DNA from: Candidatus Cloacimonadota bacterium
GTDB lineage: Bacteria > Cloacimonadota > Cloacimonadia > Cloacimonadales > TCS61
DNA: 64,000 bases
Reading direction: 5' to 3'
Assembly (NCBI GenBank): GCA_021108315.1
Contig: JAIORE010000099.1
Location: 1-64,000 of the forward strand
Below are positions 1 to 9,821 of this stretch, piece after piece (within the stretch, counting starts at the first letter, position 1; the number at the start of each line of letters is the position of its first letter). The position numbers and the translations under genes are program-made. The notes under the pieces were generated by a model. That model worked only from the letters and a program-made list of their open reading frames with translations, did not search any database and was not told the origin of the DNA.

Positions 1-153
1 GTTTCTGCTTCAAGAAGCGGTTTCCGATAATAACCCCAAAATCCATTATAAACAGTATTTTTCTTTAATCTCTTATGTATTTTTTAAAAAGCATTTGTAT
101 TCTCTACCGAACTATGACATATCAAAGGAAATTTTATATTTGAGGAATAACTT

Positions 154-612
154 ATGAATCGAAAAAAACTTAAGTTTACAAAAAAATTATACCAACGGAT
201 TGTGATTTTTGTTGTTTCATTCGCAGTTGTCGTATCAATATCTTTTATCATTTTTATTTGGCAATGTGGATATTGGGAAAACTGGGTATTATTAGATAGT
301 ATAAGTGGACCAAAAAGATTTAAAGAGTTTATTGCTAATCCAATTCCAAGTGAGATATACAATATTCGAGGAGGATATTCCGGATTTCCGCAAGGTAAAA
401 TTACAACTTATTTTCAATATGACGGATTGTTTATTAATCAAAGCTTTCTCAATAATTGGCTTTATATTGATGAAAGAAATAATAGTGTTTATTTTAAATT
501 ATTTGCAGATAAGTTGGATGTAACAAGAATATATATCTACAAAGATTTAAGCATAGAAAAATATCTACTTCTTGATGAAAATAAAAAAAGTGTAATTTTG
601 TTTGTTCCATAA
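154..612 (+). CDS. Hypothetical protein with one N-terminal transmembrane segment
   Basis: 152-aa ORF; hydrophobic stretch IVIFVVSFAVVVSISFIIFIW; followed by a hairpin at 615-646. Confidence 0.6.
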   Translation: MNRKKLKFTKKLYQRIVIFVVSFAVVVSISFIIFIWQCGYWENWVLLDSISGPKRFKEFIANPIPSEIYNIRGGYSGFPQGKITTYFQYDGLFINQSFLNNWLYIDERNNSVYFKLFADKLDVTRIYIYKDLSIEKYLLLDENKKSVILFVP

Positions 613-614
613 AA

Positions 615-646
615 AAATCCTGTTGGATTTTATTCTAACAGGATTT
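615..646. terminator. Putative intrinsic terminator (AAATCCTGTT...AACAGGATTT)
   Basis: 10-bp perfect inverted repeat right after the stop codon at 612; A-run on the left, weak T-run on the right. Confidence 0.45.
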
Positions 647-707
647 AATTAGTATCTGAATAAAAATGTGTGAATTTTATTATAAAAAGTAATTTTGAAA
701 ATTTGAT

Positions 708-830
708 TAACCCATGCCTTTAGGCGTGGGCTTGAGATCAAGCTAAAACCATCCGCTCCAAATCAGCTAAAGCTGATTTGGAGTGGGTAACTTTGGAAGG
801 TAATTTATCCACGACTAAAGTCATGGGTTA
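708..830. repeat. REP-like cluster of three hairpins bounded by inverted TAACCCATG/CATGGGTTA
   Basis: CCCATGCCTTTAGGCGTGGG (711-730), CTCCAAATCAGCTAAAGCTGATTTGGAG (756-783, 13-bp perfect arms), CCACGACTAAAGTCATGGG (809-827). Confidence 0.75.
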
Positions 831-963
831 TTTAAAATATAAAAAATTAGCAAATTGGTATTTTCGTTCAGATACTAATTATCAAAACATGTTACGAAGT
901 TTACCTTTATAAGCTCAGTTCAATACTCCGAAAATAAACTTGATAACAAGAGTTAATATTTTA

Positions 964-2487
964 TTATGTTTTCAATTCTCCAATTGCTTCTTCTACAGCA
1001 TGTAAAATATCACGATTTTTTACTGTTTCTCTAATATTATTATGATCATTGAATAATGGACGATCCACGTCAAGGTGATCAACTACTTTTCTTATTACAG
1101 AGTGAGCTGCTTGCGTACCTTTTCCGGGTGTAAAATCACGAAAATCGAGAGCCTGAGCTGCTGCGATAAACTCAATTCCTAGAATTCCATAGGCATTATC
1201 AAGAATTTGTCTTGTTTTAAGAGCTGTATTCATTCCCATACTTACAAAATCTTCTTGGTCTGCTGCTGCCGGAATTGATTGAATTGATGCTGGTGTAGAT
1301 AGAATTCGTTGCTCTACGATTAACATATCAGCTGTATATTGGCTAAGCATATGTCCGGAAAACATTCCAGCCCCTTTTGTAAGGAAAGCAGGTAATCCAA
1401 CACTAAGAGCTGGATTCAATAGTCTGTTCAATCTTCTCTCAGATATTACACAAACCATAGTGATTACAGAACCTACCGTATCCATTGGAACAGATACAGG
1501 GCTCCCTTGAAAATTTGCTCCAGTAAGAACTATGCCATCATCAGGTAAGAAAATGGGATTATCTCCTACTCCATTCAATTCAATTTCTACTTGGCTCCTA
1601 GCCCATCTGAGTTGATCACGAGCTGCACCTACAACTTGTGGAGTAGAACGCATACTATAGGCATCTTGAACTTTTACTTTCATACCTTTCAAAAGATCTG
1701 AATCAGCAATTAATTTTTTGATATTTCCCGCTGAGGTTATCGCACCTTGAAATCCTCGTAATTTATGAAGTCTTTCATCATAGGGTTTAAGATTTGCCAT
1801 TAAAGCTTCTAATGACATTGCTGCAGCAATTTCAGCTTGTTTAAAAAATCTTTCAGTTTCGTAAATTATCAGAGCAGAGATCGCTGTGAGAAGATTGCTC
1901 CCGTTTATTGTAGCTAATCCATCTCTAGCTTTTAATCCCGGAATTTCAATTCCAGCTCTTTCCATTGCAACTTTAGATGGTAATAGTTCACCTTCATAAA
2001 ATGCTTCCCCTTCTCCCATCATGAGAAGAGCTATTTGGCTCATTGGAGCAAGATCACCGGATGCTCCCACACTTCCTTTTTCACAAACCATTGGAGTAAC
2101 ATTTTTATTCAAAAGTTCAATCAGGGTTTGGGTAATAATTGGACGACAACCAGAATTTCCGTTGGCATGAACATTGATGCGTCCCAGCATAGCAGCTCTT
2201 ACATGTTCGATAGGAGCAGCTTTTCCGATACCAGCTGAGTGATTATAGATAAGATATTTTTGGAATTGTTTGATCTGATCATCATTCAAAACAACTTCTG
2301 AAAACTCACCAATTCCGGTATTTACACCATACATTATTTCGCCTTCTTCAATTTTTTGTTCAATAAAAGTTCGGCATTTTTTAATTCTCTCAAAAGCGTC
2401 AGGGTGAAGTTCTACTAATTCTTTCCCGTAAGCAACATTATAAACATCTTCAATCTTTAGATCATTTCCAGTAATTACAACAGCCAT
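964..2487 (-). CDS. hutH: Histidine ammonia-lyase / aromatic amino acid ammonia-lyase family (MIO enzyme)
   Basis: 507 aa; MIO triad in GSVGASGDLAPMSQIALLMMGEGEA; YGVNTGIGEFSE; family-length protein. Confidence 0.88.
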   Translation of the reverse strand: MAVVITGNDLKIEDVYNVAYGKELVELHPDAFERIKKCRTFIEQKIEEGEIMYGVNTGIGEFSEVVLNDDQIKQFQKYLIYNHSAGIGKAAPIEHVRAAMLGRINVHANGNSGCRPIITQTLIELLNKNVTPMVCEKGSVGASGDLAPMSQIALLMMGEGEAFYEGELLPSKVAMERAGIEIPGLKARDGLATINGSNLLTAISALIIYETERFFKQAEIAAAMSLEALMANLKPYDERLHKLRGFQGAITSAGNIKKLIADSDLLKGMKVKVQDAYSMRSTPQVVGAARDQLRWARSQVEIELNGVGDNPIFLPDDGIVLTGANFQGSPVSVPMDTVGSVITMVCVISERRLNRLLNPALSVGLPAFLTKGAGMFSGHMLSQYTADMLIVEQRILSTPASIQSIPAAADQEDFVSMGMNTALKTRQILDNAYGILGIEFIAAAQALDFRDFTPGKGTQAAHSVIRKVVDHLDVDRPLFNDHNNIRETVKNRDILHAVEEAIGELKT

Positions 2488-2511
2488 TAAAGCCTCCTGA
2501 TATATTTTTTC

Positions 2512-3180
2512 TTAAAATTTATATTTGCAAGAAAGATATGGTTTATTATTTTTTAAAGAAATTTGGAATTCAACTTTTTTCAATTTTGCACTTATACGAG
2601 CTGAATTTATAGCACTCACAAGATGATTCAATATAATAAAACCAGTCATTGCACCAGCATAATCTGAATATTCTGTAATTCTTTTTCGTAATATTTTATA
2701 ATCATATTTTCGGTCTTTATCATCCCAGTTCCAAAAAAAATCATCAGAATACATATTTTTCTGAATATATGTTTGCTGACTTTCAATATCGTCGGGAAAT
2801 GCTTCTTTTGCTTCTTGAACAACATTCGCATTATATCCACCTGATTCAAAACCAGAAGAATTGTAACCCTTTAGATCAAGATAAAATTGTTCGTTGAAAT
2901 TTATAGTAGGATCAATATGAGCATATTTTCGGGCTTGATATTTTGATGCTTCTTCATAAAGAGAAGATTCCTTATGAAAATAGTACTTTGTAAACCACAA
3001 AAATACTTCATTTGAGAGAAATATATAACCTGTTTTATTTCCATTGGAAATTTCTCCCCAACCTGGTAATACTGCCGATTTTAAAATTGATTTACCAACA
3101 TGCTGTTTTGTTGCATAAATAAAATTAAAAATGGTTAGAAATATTAGTAAAACAACTATTTTTTTAGAATTTGATTCCAT
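2512..3180 (-). CDS. DUF5683-like membrane-associated protein (tandem paralog 3)
   Basis: Signal peptide; KSAVLPGWGEISNGNKTGYIFLSNEVFLW motif shared with the two neighbouring ORFs. Confidence 0.7.
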   Translation of the reverse strand: MESNSKKIVVLLIFLTIFNFIYATKQHVGKSILKSAVLPGWGEISNGNKTGYIFLSNEVFLWFTKYYFHKESSLYEEASKYQARKYAHIDPTINFNEQFYLDLKGYNSSGFESGGYNANVVQEAKEAFPDDIESQQTYIQKNMYSDDFFWNWDDKDRKYDYKILRKRITEYSDYAGAMTGFIILNHLVSAINSARISAKLKKVEFQISLKNNKPYLSCKYKF

Positions 3181-3826
3181 AAGACATTTTCATCCCATTA
3201 TTTTTAAAATCCGGTGCAAATGACAAATTTCGAAATGCTTTATTGATTTTCCTAGAACTTATTGCAACATCAATAACACTGATAAAGCGGTTCAAGAAAA
3301 AGGCAGCTACTGCAAAATTTGTTAATATCTCATAATCTTGTTTTTTGTAGCGTAAGTCTTTATATTTGTGCCAATTATCTTCTGATTGCCAATGCCAACC
3401 TTCTTCTTCAGGCTTTAGGTTCTCATCCAAAAATTCGTAATATGATTCCGGATCGTTAGTAAATACTAAATACATATTTCTGGCATATGTTCTCACCATC
3501 GTGTTATAATCAGAGCTACTATAATATTCTTGTAAAGATTGATATTTACTTTCCGAGCTATTTAAATCTAATCCTGTCATAGAGTGAGCATATTTTTTGT
3601 ATGAATTTGTTGCCCATTCTTTTTCTGATTTAAATCTAAAATAGGAAAAAACGATACCAATTTCAGAAGCAAAATATATTCCTGCTTTCGTATTCTTCTG
3701 TAAATATAAATGACCTGAACCAGGTAAAACAGCTGAAAATGCAATAGCTTTAACCGTTGAAACTTTTTGAGAATGTAGATACAAGGATACAAAAACCAAA
3801 ATGGATAATAAGATAACCCTTTTCAT
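3164..3826 (-). CDS. DUF5683-like protein (tandem paralog 2)
   Basis: FSAVLPGSGHLYLQKNTKAGIYFASEIG motif; ORF opens at 3847 but MKRVILLSILVF at 3826 is the likelier start. Confidence 0.7.
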   Translation of the reverse strand: MKRVILLSILVFVSLYLHSQKVSTVKAIAFSAVLPGSGHLYLQKNTKAGIYFASEIGIVFSYFRFKSEKEWATNSYKKYAHSMTGLDLNSSESKYQSLQEYYSSSDYNTMVRTYARNMYLVFTNDPESYYEFLDENLKPEEEGWHWQSEDNWHKYKDLRYKKQDYEILTNFAVAAFFLNRFISVIDVAISSRKINKAFRNLSFAPDFKNNGMKMSYGIKF

Positions 3827-3830
3827 TAAA

Positions 3831-4760
3831 TTAGAACCTTTTTTCAAATGTCAAACCTGCCGATAATCTATTCTGAACAAAAACAGGTGCGAGATTTATT
3901 TTTATATTATTTTTTGATAAAGATGCTAAGTTGGTTTTTTTTGTGACTCTTACTGCATCAATTGCAGCTAAAATATGATTTGCCAATATTCCAAACATCA
4001 TGTAATCACTTTTTGTATAATCATCTTCAGTATTTTGTCTCATACTGATATATTCGGCTCGCATAATGCTAGTAACTCCATTATTAGCATCATACACATC
4101 TGCATTACTAGTATAATATGTTGAGGTGGGATTTGTTGGTTCATTTCCTAACCACATATTTGTATTTGAATCCCAATTCCAATGAGTATTATCACCACTA
4201 CTGGGAAGTACATCCTCACCAAGTTCATTCATACCATAAATATTATACCAGTCGTACCAACCAAAAATATATTTATTGTACTTTCCAATATCTTCATAGA
4301 AGTGCTGAGTATTTTCTGCATCTAAACGAAAATGGTTTGTATAAAAAGGATTATTCGCATGATGTATTAGATCTTCTTGGATTGTGGTTTGCCTTTCTCT
4401 ATCATAACGATAAACTTCTTTGTAAATATATTCACCATCTTCATTTGTATAATGATAAGCATTAATAAGCTCTCCGTTTGCATAATATTCATAATCGCTT
4501 TCCTTATCTTTACCTTTATTATTAAAATGTAAAAAACCTACCCATAAGCCAATCTCTATAGCTGGGAAAATATAACCTGTAATTGATTTAGGATTTGCAT
4601 AGATTTGTCCTGCTCCGGGAAATATTGATGACATAACCATAGCTTTCTTAGCAGATTTTTTATGATGTGTATTAACTTCAAAAATGTCACTATTTGCACT
4701 TTGGGCAAATAAACTAACTAATAAAATGAAACTCAGGGTAAAAAGTAATAATCGTTTCAT
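3831..4760 (-). CDS. DUF5683-like protein (tandem paralog 1)
   Basis: Signal peptide; SSIFPGAGQIYANPKSITGYIFPAIEIGLW. Confidence 0.7.
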   Translation of the reverse strand: MKRLLLFTLSFILLVSLFAQSANSDIFEVNTHHKKSAKKAMVMSSIFPGAGQIYANPKSITGYIFPAIEIGLWVGFLHFNNKGKDKESDYEYYANGELINAYHYTNEDGEYIYKEVYRYDRERQTTIQEDLIHHANNPFYTNHFRLDAENTQHFYEDIGKYNKYIFGWYDWYNIYGMNELGEDVLPSSGDNTHWNWDSNTNMWLGNEPTNPTSTYYTSNADVYDANNGVTSIMRAEYISMRQNTEDDYTKSDYMMFGILANHILAAIDAVRVTKKTNLASLSKNNIKINLAPVFVQNRLSAGLTFEKRF

Positions 4761-4794
4761 AGTTTCTCCTTAATTTTTATGGCAAATCTGCCGA

Positions 4795-7700
4795 TTATTT
4801 TTCAATAGCAATAGGTACTTTTTTAATTTTATCTCCACATTTCACAATTCCGAAGTAAACACCGGATGAAATATTAGAAATATCCCATAAAACATCCTGT
4901 GATAATGTAGGTTCTTTATCAATTTTTTTTGAAAATAACTTATGTCCGGCAATATCATAAATTTTGACGTTTATCTTTTCTGAGGCATTTAGAACTCTTA
5001 TTCTGACCTCTTTTTCTTTAGCAGGATTTGGAAAAGCATAAGCAGCAAAATTTTCTTCTAATAATGGAGCAGATATTGTTCCTTCATATAGCGAATATGC
5101 ATTGTTTCGCCATCCATTCCAGATTATTGGATCATTTTGAACATCACTTATATAAGATGAATAAACATGTGAGCTATCGGAATTCTCAGATTCATCAGAA
5201 TAGATATAATTAAGTCGTTCACTCGATTCTTCCCAGAAAAAATGATAAAAATCATTATAATCTACATTTCTAAAAGAGAACTCCGACCTTTCTTTTCCAG
5301 TAAAATCAAAGGCTTCAATTGAATTGGATAAAGTATTTATAAATAGGATATTATCATCAAACATAGTTATGATTTTTGGAAATGATTCCAGTAAGATATT
5401 TTCATCTAATATTTTGGGGAAACCTGAAAGCAAATTACCAAAAATATCAAGAACAAATACTCTATCTTCAATACCGAAAGCAAGATGGATTTGGTCATTA
5501 TCAGTAAATTTTCCTAAAGCTAATTGAGTACAGTTTCCAGTTGAGTAGTTGTCAGCAGAAAAAATTCTCTCATACTCATTATTTTTTATTGAATATGCAT
5601 CACCATCTATTGATTGCACAAAACAACGGCTGAACTCAGATTGTAGAGTATCTTTATAACAAATTGGTTTAAAGTTTCCTGTTGATTTTGGTAGAACTAC
5701 TTCATTCATTATCTCAGAATTTACTCCAAAACTTGAAATATGAAAATATTTGTTATCACTAACTGCAAATATATTTGTTCCGTCTGATGTTACTTTGGCT
5801 ACAGGAATTTCATAAGATTTTTCACCAATGTACAATTTTTCCTCTGTTGATACAACGAATCCAGAATAATTGCTGAAATAGAGAGGAGACTCCGTTATGT
5901 ATGATTCATAAGTTTTCTCTTCTACTAAACCACCTGAATTCACAATAGAAAACATATTATTTTGAGAAATAAGGTATTCGCTAAAACTATCATCATCATA
6001 ATTAAAAACGGAAATTGGCAAAGTAGGTTTTTCCAATAAATCTAATGGAAAATTATTTGGATATAAATGCCAAGAATCTGTTGAGTCTGTTTCAGTAAAA
6101 AAACTGTAGTATAAATTAAATTCATTTTTATTAACAGTTGGAAACTCTATAAAAGATGGATATCCAATTACCGATTTACTAATACCACCAATTGCTACTA
6201 ACGAATCCAAACTTATGATTTTCATAGTGTGGTCAAACAGGTTTGAACCAATTTTAAAAGACATAATTCTTTCTTGAAGTGGATTTATAGGGATACTGCT
6301 AATATCATATATTTTGTAAAAACCAGGATTTTCTGCTTTTGTTTGTAATGCTGGTTTACTTGTAGAAGAAAGAGAATAATTAGCGTAGTGTCCTGTAAAA
6401 ATAATTTCACCATCAGAATTAGGGATTGAGGAATCATCCCATCCTGTGAAAAGACCATTTTCATTAAAGGTAGGCATATATTTAAAGTATGCTTCATAAG
6501 CTGTTCCTTGCCAAAAATATGAGTAAGGATTTCCGATATCTTCGATGTCATCAGCTTCTACAATTTTTACACCTTTATCAGAATAGCGAGTATTAATACG
6601 ATTATTTTCGAAATTATCATCTCTATAAATTACATTTTCGTCAATTTGCCAAACAAGCAATCCACCACCAAGAAAATTGCCTCCGGTATCTTGCCAGCCG
6701 GGTAAAAGAAAATCATATTCATAATTTGGCTTGAGATAATTTGGACTAAGAGTATCACTAGTAGTATATATAGGATGTAATAAAACTCGAAATCTTGGGT
6801 TATCTTCATCATCTGGAGTTATTGCCAAATCTCCTTTAACATGAATTCCACCGTCTCCATCAGGATCAACCTGACGATTTTCGAGAAGCAGATATTCTTT
6901 ATCCGTGAAGGGAATCTTTAGGAAATGGGTTTCCGAATCTCCTATAATACTCGGTTGTGATTCTGCCGGATTAATCGTAATATCACTATCAAAATCTATC
7001 TGATCAATTGTTTTATAATAACCTTGTTCAATGAAATGTTCTTTCCAGCTCTCAACAAGCAGTCTTGACCAAATACTCGGCAAAGCGGGAAGTCCACCTT
7101 CTAAAAAGAAAACGTATTCCTCTCCATTCGTATCTATATATGTATCACCGATCAAGCCGCTACCGCCACTATCCATAATATCAAAAACACCAACAGCCGG
7201 ACGAAAGTTATTCACATTGTACAGATCAACAAAGCCCAGAGAATGTCCAAATTCGTGTGCCATTACAGCATTAATTACTCCGCAATTAGAAATTTCTTTT
7301 GTTGTTTCATTAATTTCTACATCTTGAGTAATCATTTCAGGAATATTGCAGGCATGATCAATTACAAAATTATCATCAACAATTACCTCTTTTCCTTCAC
7401 CCACTCTGATGAAGAAAGAAGGCATATCGTGCGTTGAATCACCTTTTATATCGTGTTGCCAATCTGAGCCGGCATGGATAAACATGTAATGTTCGTATTG
7501 ACTGAAATCAATTTCGGGGTCTTCGTCTGCTTTCTGAAAGGCATCAGTAAAATATTCTTCGAAACGCTCTACCATTAATTCTGGAGATGAGTTTATTTGA
7601 TTGTAGTATTCCATATTTTGAGGAAGAGTGTATGCTCTAAAATTGCCTGAAGTATCCGGATTGGGAAAGACATCATATTCCAGATCGTATTGATTCATAC

Positions 7701-8070
7701 TTACGGCAAGATAGTAATAGCGCATAGCTTCCAATTGTGATAAGAAAAACTCTTTATTATGAGGAGGTCTTCCTACATCAATTGGATAATCGTCCGGATC
7801 TTGTATAAATTTTCCGTTTCCGGTAGTTTGAGAATTATCATCTTCCTGAAAATCAATAAGAAGAACAAGCAATTTATTAAAGTTTCTTGATTTCGATCTA
7901 TCTTTTACGATAGTATGATGATGTTTTTTACGAAATTCTTCTTCTACAGGATGTATTTTATGATTTTTCTTGATTACCGATTTTTTCTTTATAATTATTT
8001 TCTGATTATTAGCAGATTGTAGGATATAACACCCTACAATTAGCAAGATTAATAGAATCCATTTTTTCAT
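4795..8070 (-). CDS. M6-family secreted metalloprotease with Por-secretion-system (type IX) C-terminal sorting domain
   Basis: NAVMAHEFGHSLGFVDLYN (HExxHxxGxxD); C-terminal FPNPAKEKEVRIRVLNASEKINVKIYDIAGHKLFSKKI...ISSGVYFGIVKCGDKIKKVPIAIEK. Confidence 0.9.
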   Translation of the reverse strand: MKKWILLILLIVGCYILQSANNQKIIIKKKSVIKKNHKIHPVEEEFRKKHHHTIVKDRSKSRNFNKLLVLLIDFQEDDNSQTTGNGKFIQDPDDYPIDVGRPPHNKEFFLSQLEAMRYYYLAVSMNQYDLEYDVFPNPDTSGNFRAYTLPQNMEYYNQINSSPELMVERFEEYFTDAFQKADEDPEIDFSQYEHYMFIHAGSDWQHDIKGDSTHDMPSFFIRVGEGKEVIVDDNFVIDHACNIPEMITQDVEINETTKEISNCGVINAVMAHEFGHSLGFVDLYNVNNFRPAVGVFDIMDSGGSGLIGDTYIDTNGEEYVFFLEGGLPALPSIWSRLLVESWKEHFIEQGYYKTIDQIDFDSDITINPAESQPSIIGDSETHFLKIPFTDKEYLLLENRQVDPDGDGGIHVKGDLAITPDDEDNPRFRVLLHPIYTTSDTLSPNYLKPNYEYDFLLPGWQDTGGNFLGGGLLVWQIDENVIYRDDNFENNRINTRYSDKGVKIVEADDIEDIGNPYSYFWQGTAYEAYFKYMPTFNENGLFTGWDDSSIPNSDGEIIFTGHYANYSLSSTSKPALQTKAENPGFYKIYDISSIPINPLQERIMSFKIGSNLFDHTMKIISLDSLVAIGGISKSVIGYPSFIEFPTVNKNEFNLYYSFFTETDSTDSWHLYPNNFPLDLLEKPTLPISVFNYDDDSFSEYLISQNNMFSIVNSGGLVEEKTYESYITESPLYFSNYSGFVVSTEEKLYIGEKSYEIPVAKVTSDGTNIFAVSDNKYFHISSFGVNSEIMNEVVLPKSTGNFKPICYKDTLQSEFSRCFVQSIDGDAYSIKNNEYERIFSADNYSTGNCTQLALGKFTDNDQIHLAFGIEDRVFVLDIFGNLLSGFPKILDENILLESFPKIITMFDDNILFINTLSNSIEAFDFTGKERSEFSFRNVDYNDFYHFFWEESSERLNYIYSDESENSDSSHVYSSYISDVQNDPIIWNGWRNNAYSLYEGTISAPLLEENFAAYAFPNPAKEKEVRIRVLNASEKINVKIYDIAGHKLFSKKIDKEPTLSQDVLWDISNISSGVYFGIVKCGDKIKKVPIAIEK

Positions 8071-9119
8071 TAAAACTCAACATTTAATGAAAATGTTTTA
8101 TTCCACTTTGTAAGTTCACCTGCGGGTTGCATTGCGAAATCAATTCCAAGTTTATATTGGTTATTCACAGTGTAATGTATTCCTGCCCCAAATGAAAATC
8201 CTTCTATTTCTCCAGCTGTATCTAAATAATAACCACTTCTTATTGATAAAAGATCAAGATAGATGTACTCAGCTCCAATACATTTTACGATTTCTTCCCA
8301 TTCATATTTGATAGGATCATCATGCCAAGCGGTAATCATTCTTGTAAAAAGATCATCCTCATTTGCTAATACTTTACTCATATCACCATTAATAGCAAAT
8401 TTGCTATATTGTGTGTCAATAATCCGATAGGAAAAACCAGCCCGAAGATTTAATGGTAAAGGATCTGCTTGAGATTTATTAATGTATGTGATATTTGGTC
8501 CAATATTTTGAAAATTAACTCCGAAGCTTAAATTTCTAACGAAAAAGTTTTTTTGCAAATAGCCAAAATCAAAGGCAAAACTCATACCTTGCCCTTTGGT
8601 TGAATGTTCAGTTTCACCAGTTCCTTCCGGTGCTAAATCACTATAAATAAATTTAAAATTTACTCCTAAACCTAAATTTTGATTCATTTGATAGGCATAA
8701 GATAAAGCAATTGCCAATTCATAGCTTGTAAAAGTACCAATTTTAAGTCCATCTTCATCAGTCATATCTTGTGAACCGTAAGTCATAAAGGTAGCATTTG
8801 CACCAACATTTCCAATATCTTCAAAGTATTCATTCCAAGCAAGATATTCGATATACATATCATTAATACCCATAACATCACCAAACCAGTTTGAATGCAT
8901 CAAAGCAAATTGAACCTTTCTATTAAATGCCATTGCACCAGTATTCCAATAACCGGCAAATGCATCATCAACCATTGCAACATAAGCAGAACCCATTGCA
9001 CCAGGTCTGGAACCGGGTTCGATTAATAAAAAAATAGGAGCAGCATTTGATACTGCTGAAAGAGTTACAGTAAAAGCCATAAAAATAATTATAGCTATAG
9101 TAATAAATTTATAAGACAT
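8070..9119 (-). CDS. PorV/PorQ (UPF0164)-like outer membrane beta-barrel protein
   Basis: SRPGAMGSAYVAMVDDAFAGYWNTGAMAF motif; signal peptide; C-terminal aromatic; TAATG 1-nt overlap with the M6 protease start. Confidence 0.82.
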   Translation of the reverse strand: MSYKFITIAIIIFMAFTVTLSAVSNAAPIFLLIEPGSRPGAMGSAYVAMVDDAFAGYWNTGAMAFNRKVQFALMHSNWFGDVMGINDMYIEYLAWNEYFEDIGNVGANATFMTYGSQDMTDEDGLKIGTFTSYELAIALSYAYQMNQNLGLGVNFKFIYSDLAPEGTGETEHSTKGQGMSFAFDFGYLQKNFFVRNLSFGVNFQNIGPNITYINKSQADPLPLNLRAGFSYRIIDTQYSKFAINGDMSKVLANEDDLFTRMITAWHDDPIKYEWEEIVKCIGAEYIYLDLLSIRSGYYLDTAGEIEGFSFGAGIHYTVNNQYKLGIDFAMQPAGELTKWNKTFSLNVEF

Positions 9120-9245
9120 TTAAAATCCTCCAATTTAATATAAAAGTTTGTTAGTTTATGAACTTGAATCAGTTGTGTTTTGAAAATAACAATTTTTTCT
9201 AGTTTCCTCCAAAGTCAATTTAGAAAAATTCAGATTAATTAATTA

Positions 9246-9333
9246 TGGTGCCGAAGGCCGGAATCGAACCGGCACGAGTATAATACTCGGAGGATTTTGA
9301 GTCCACTGCGTCTACCAATTTCACCACTTCGGC
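9246..9333 (-). tRNA. tRNA-Leu (anticodon CAA), CCA encoded
   Basis: Reverse strand GCCGAAGTGGTGAAATTGGTAGACGC...GGACTCAAAATCC...GCCGGTTCGAATCCGGCCTTCGGCACCA; long variable arm CGAGTATTATACTCG; one U-U mismatch in the anticodon stem. Confidence 0.93.
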
Positions 9334-9408
9334 ACAATTTCTTTTTAAAAAAAAAATGTAGTTATAAGTGTCAAGATTTTTTTGAGATGAATAGTCTCTT
9401 GTGAATGG

Positions 9409-9821
9409 GAGACTGTTCACATCTCACGCCATCTTTTTCAATAAGTTAGCGGCTATATATTTGTTAATATTGCACATTTTATGTTATTTTAATATTCTTT
9501 TGGTAGTTAAAAATCTAAAAGAAAAATACTCTATAAAGAAATCCACGATTTCAATCGTGGAACAATCAGGAATCATTCCTACATGACTTTAGTCGTTAAA
9601 TAAAATAGACACTGAAAACAATGTAGAATAATTATGATTAATCTAGTGAAGTTTTTTCCGAATAGAGTCGGCTATTGTTGTTACCGCATGATATTACCAC
9701 GATTAAAATCGTGGGCTTCTAAATTAAATTGGTGAAATACATCTTTTCAAATCAAAAATGCATTCTTATTCCCATAAAAACCTAATTCTATAAATTGCAA
9801 TGAGTTAATTTGAACAGTCTC
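9409..9821. mobile_element. MITE-like element, family 1, copy 1 (413 bp)
   Basis: TIR GAGACTGTTCA (9409-9419) / TGAACAGTCTC (9811-9821); perfect 8-bp TSD GTGAATGG at 9401-9408 and 9822-9829; no credible coding capacity. Confidence 0.88.
9543..9714. repeat. REP-like palindromes inside MITE copy 1
   Basis: CCACGATTTCAATCGTGG (9543-9560), AGGAATCATTCCT (9568-9580), CATGACTTTAGTCG (9582-9595), CCACGATTAAAATCGTGG (9697-9714). Confidence 0.7.

Noticed and set aside
4118-4465. 115-aa ORF antisense to a DUF5683-like gene
   Set aside because: Composition typical of a shadow ORF; the opposite strand has a clear protein family and signal peptide.
9235-9420. 61-aa minus-strand ORF in the ORF track
   Set aside because: It runs through the tRNA-Leu gene; the translation reflects tRNA sequence.
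9401-9586. 61-aa plus-strand ORF
   Set aside because: Lies in the TSD and left half of the MITE-like element; not conserved in copy 2 and no protein-family resemblance.
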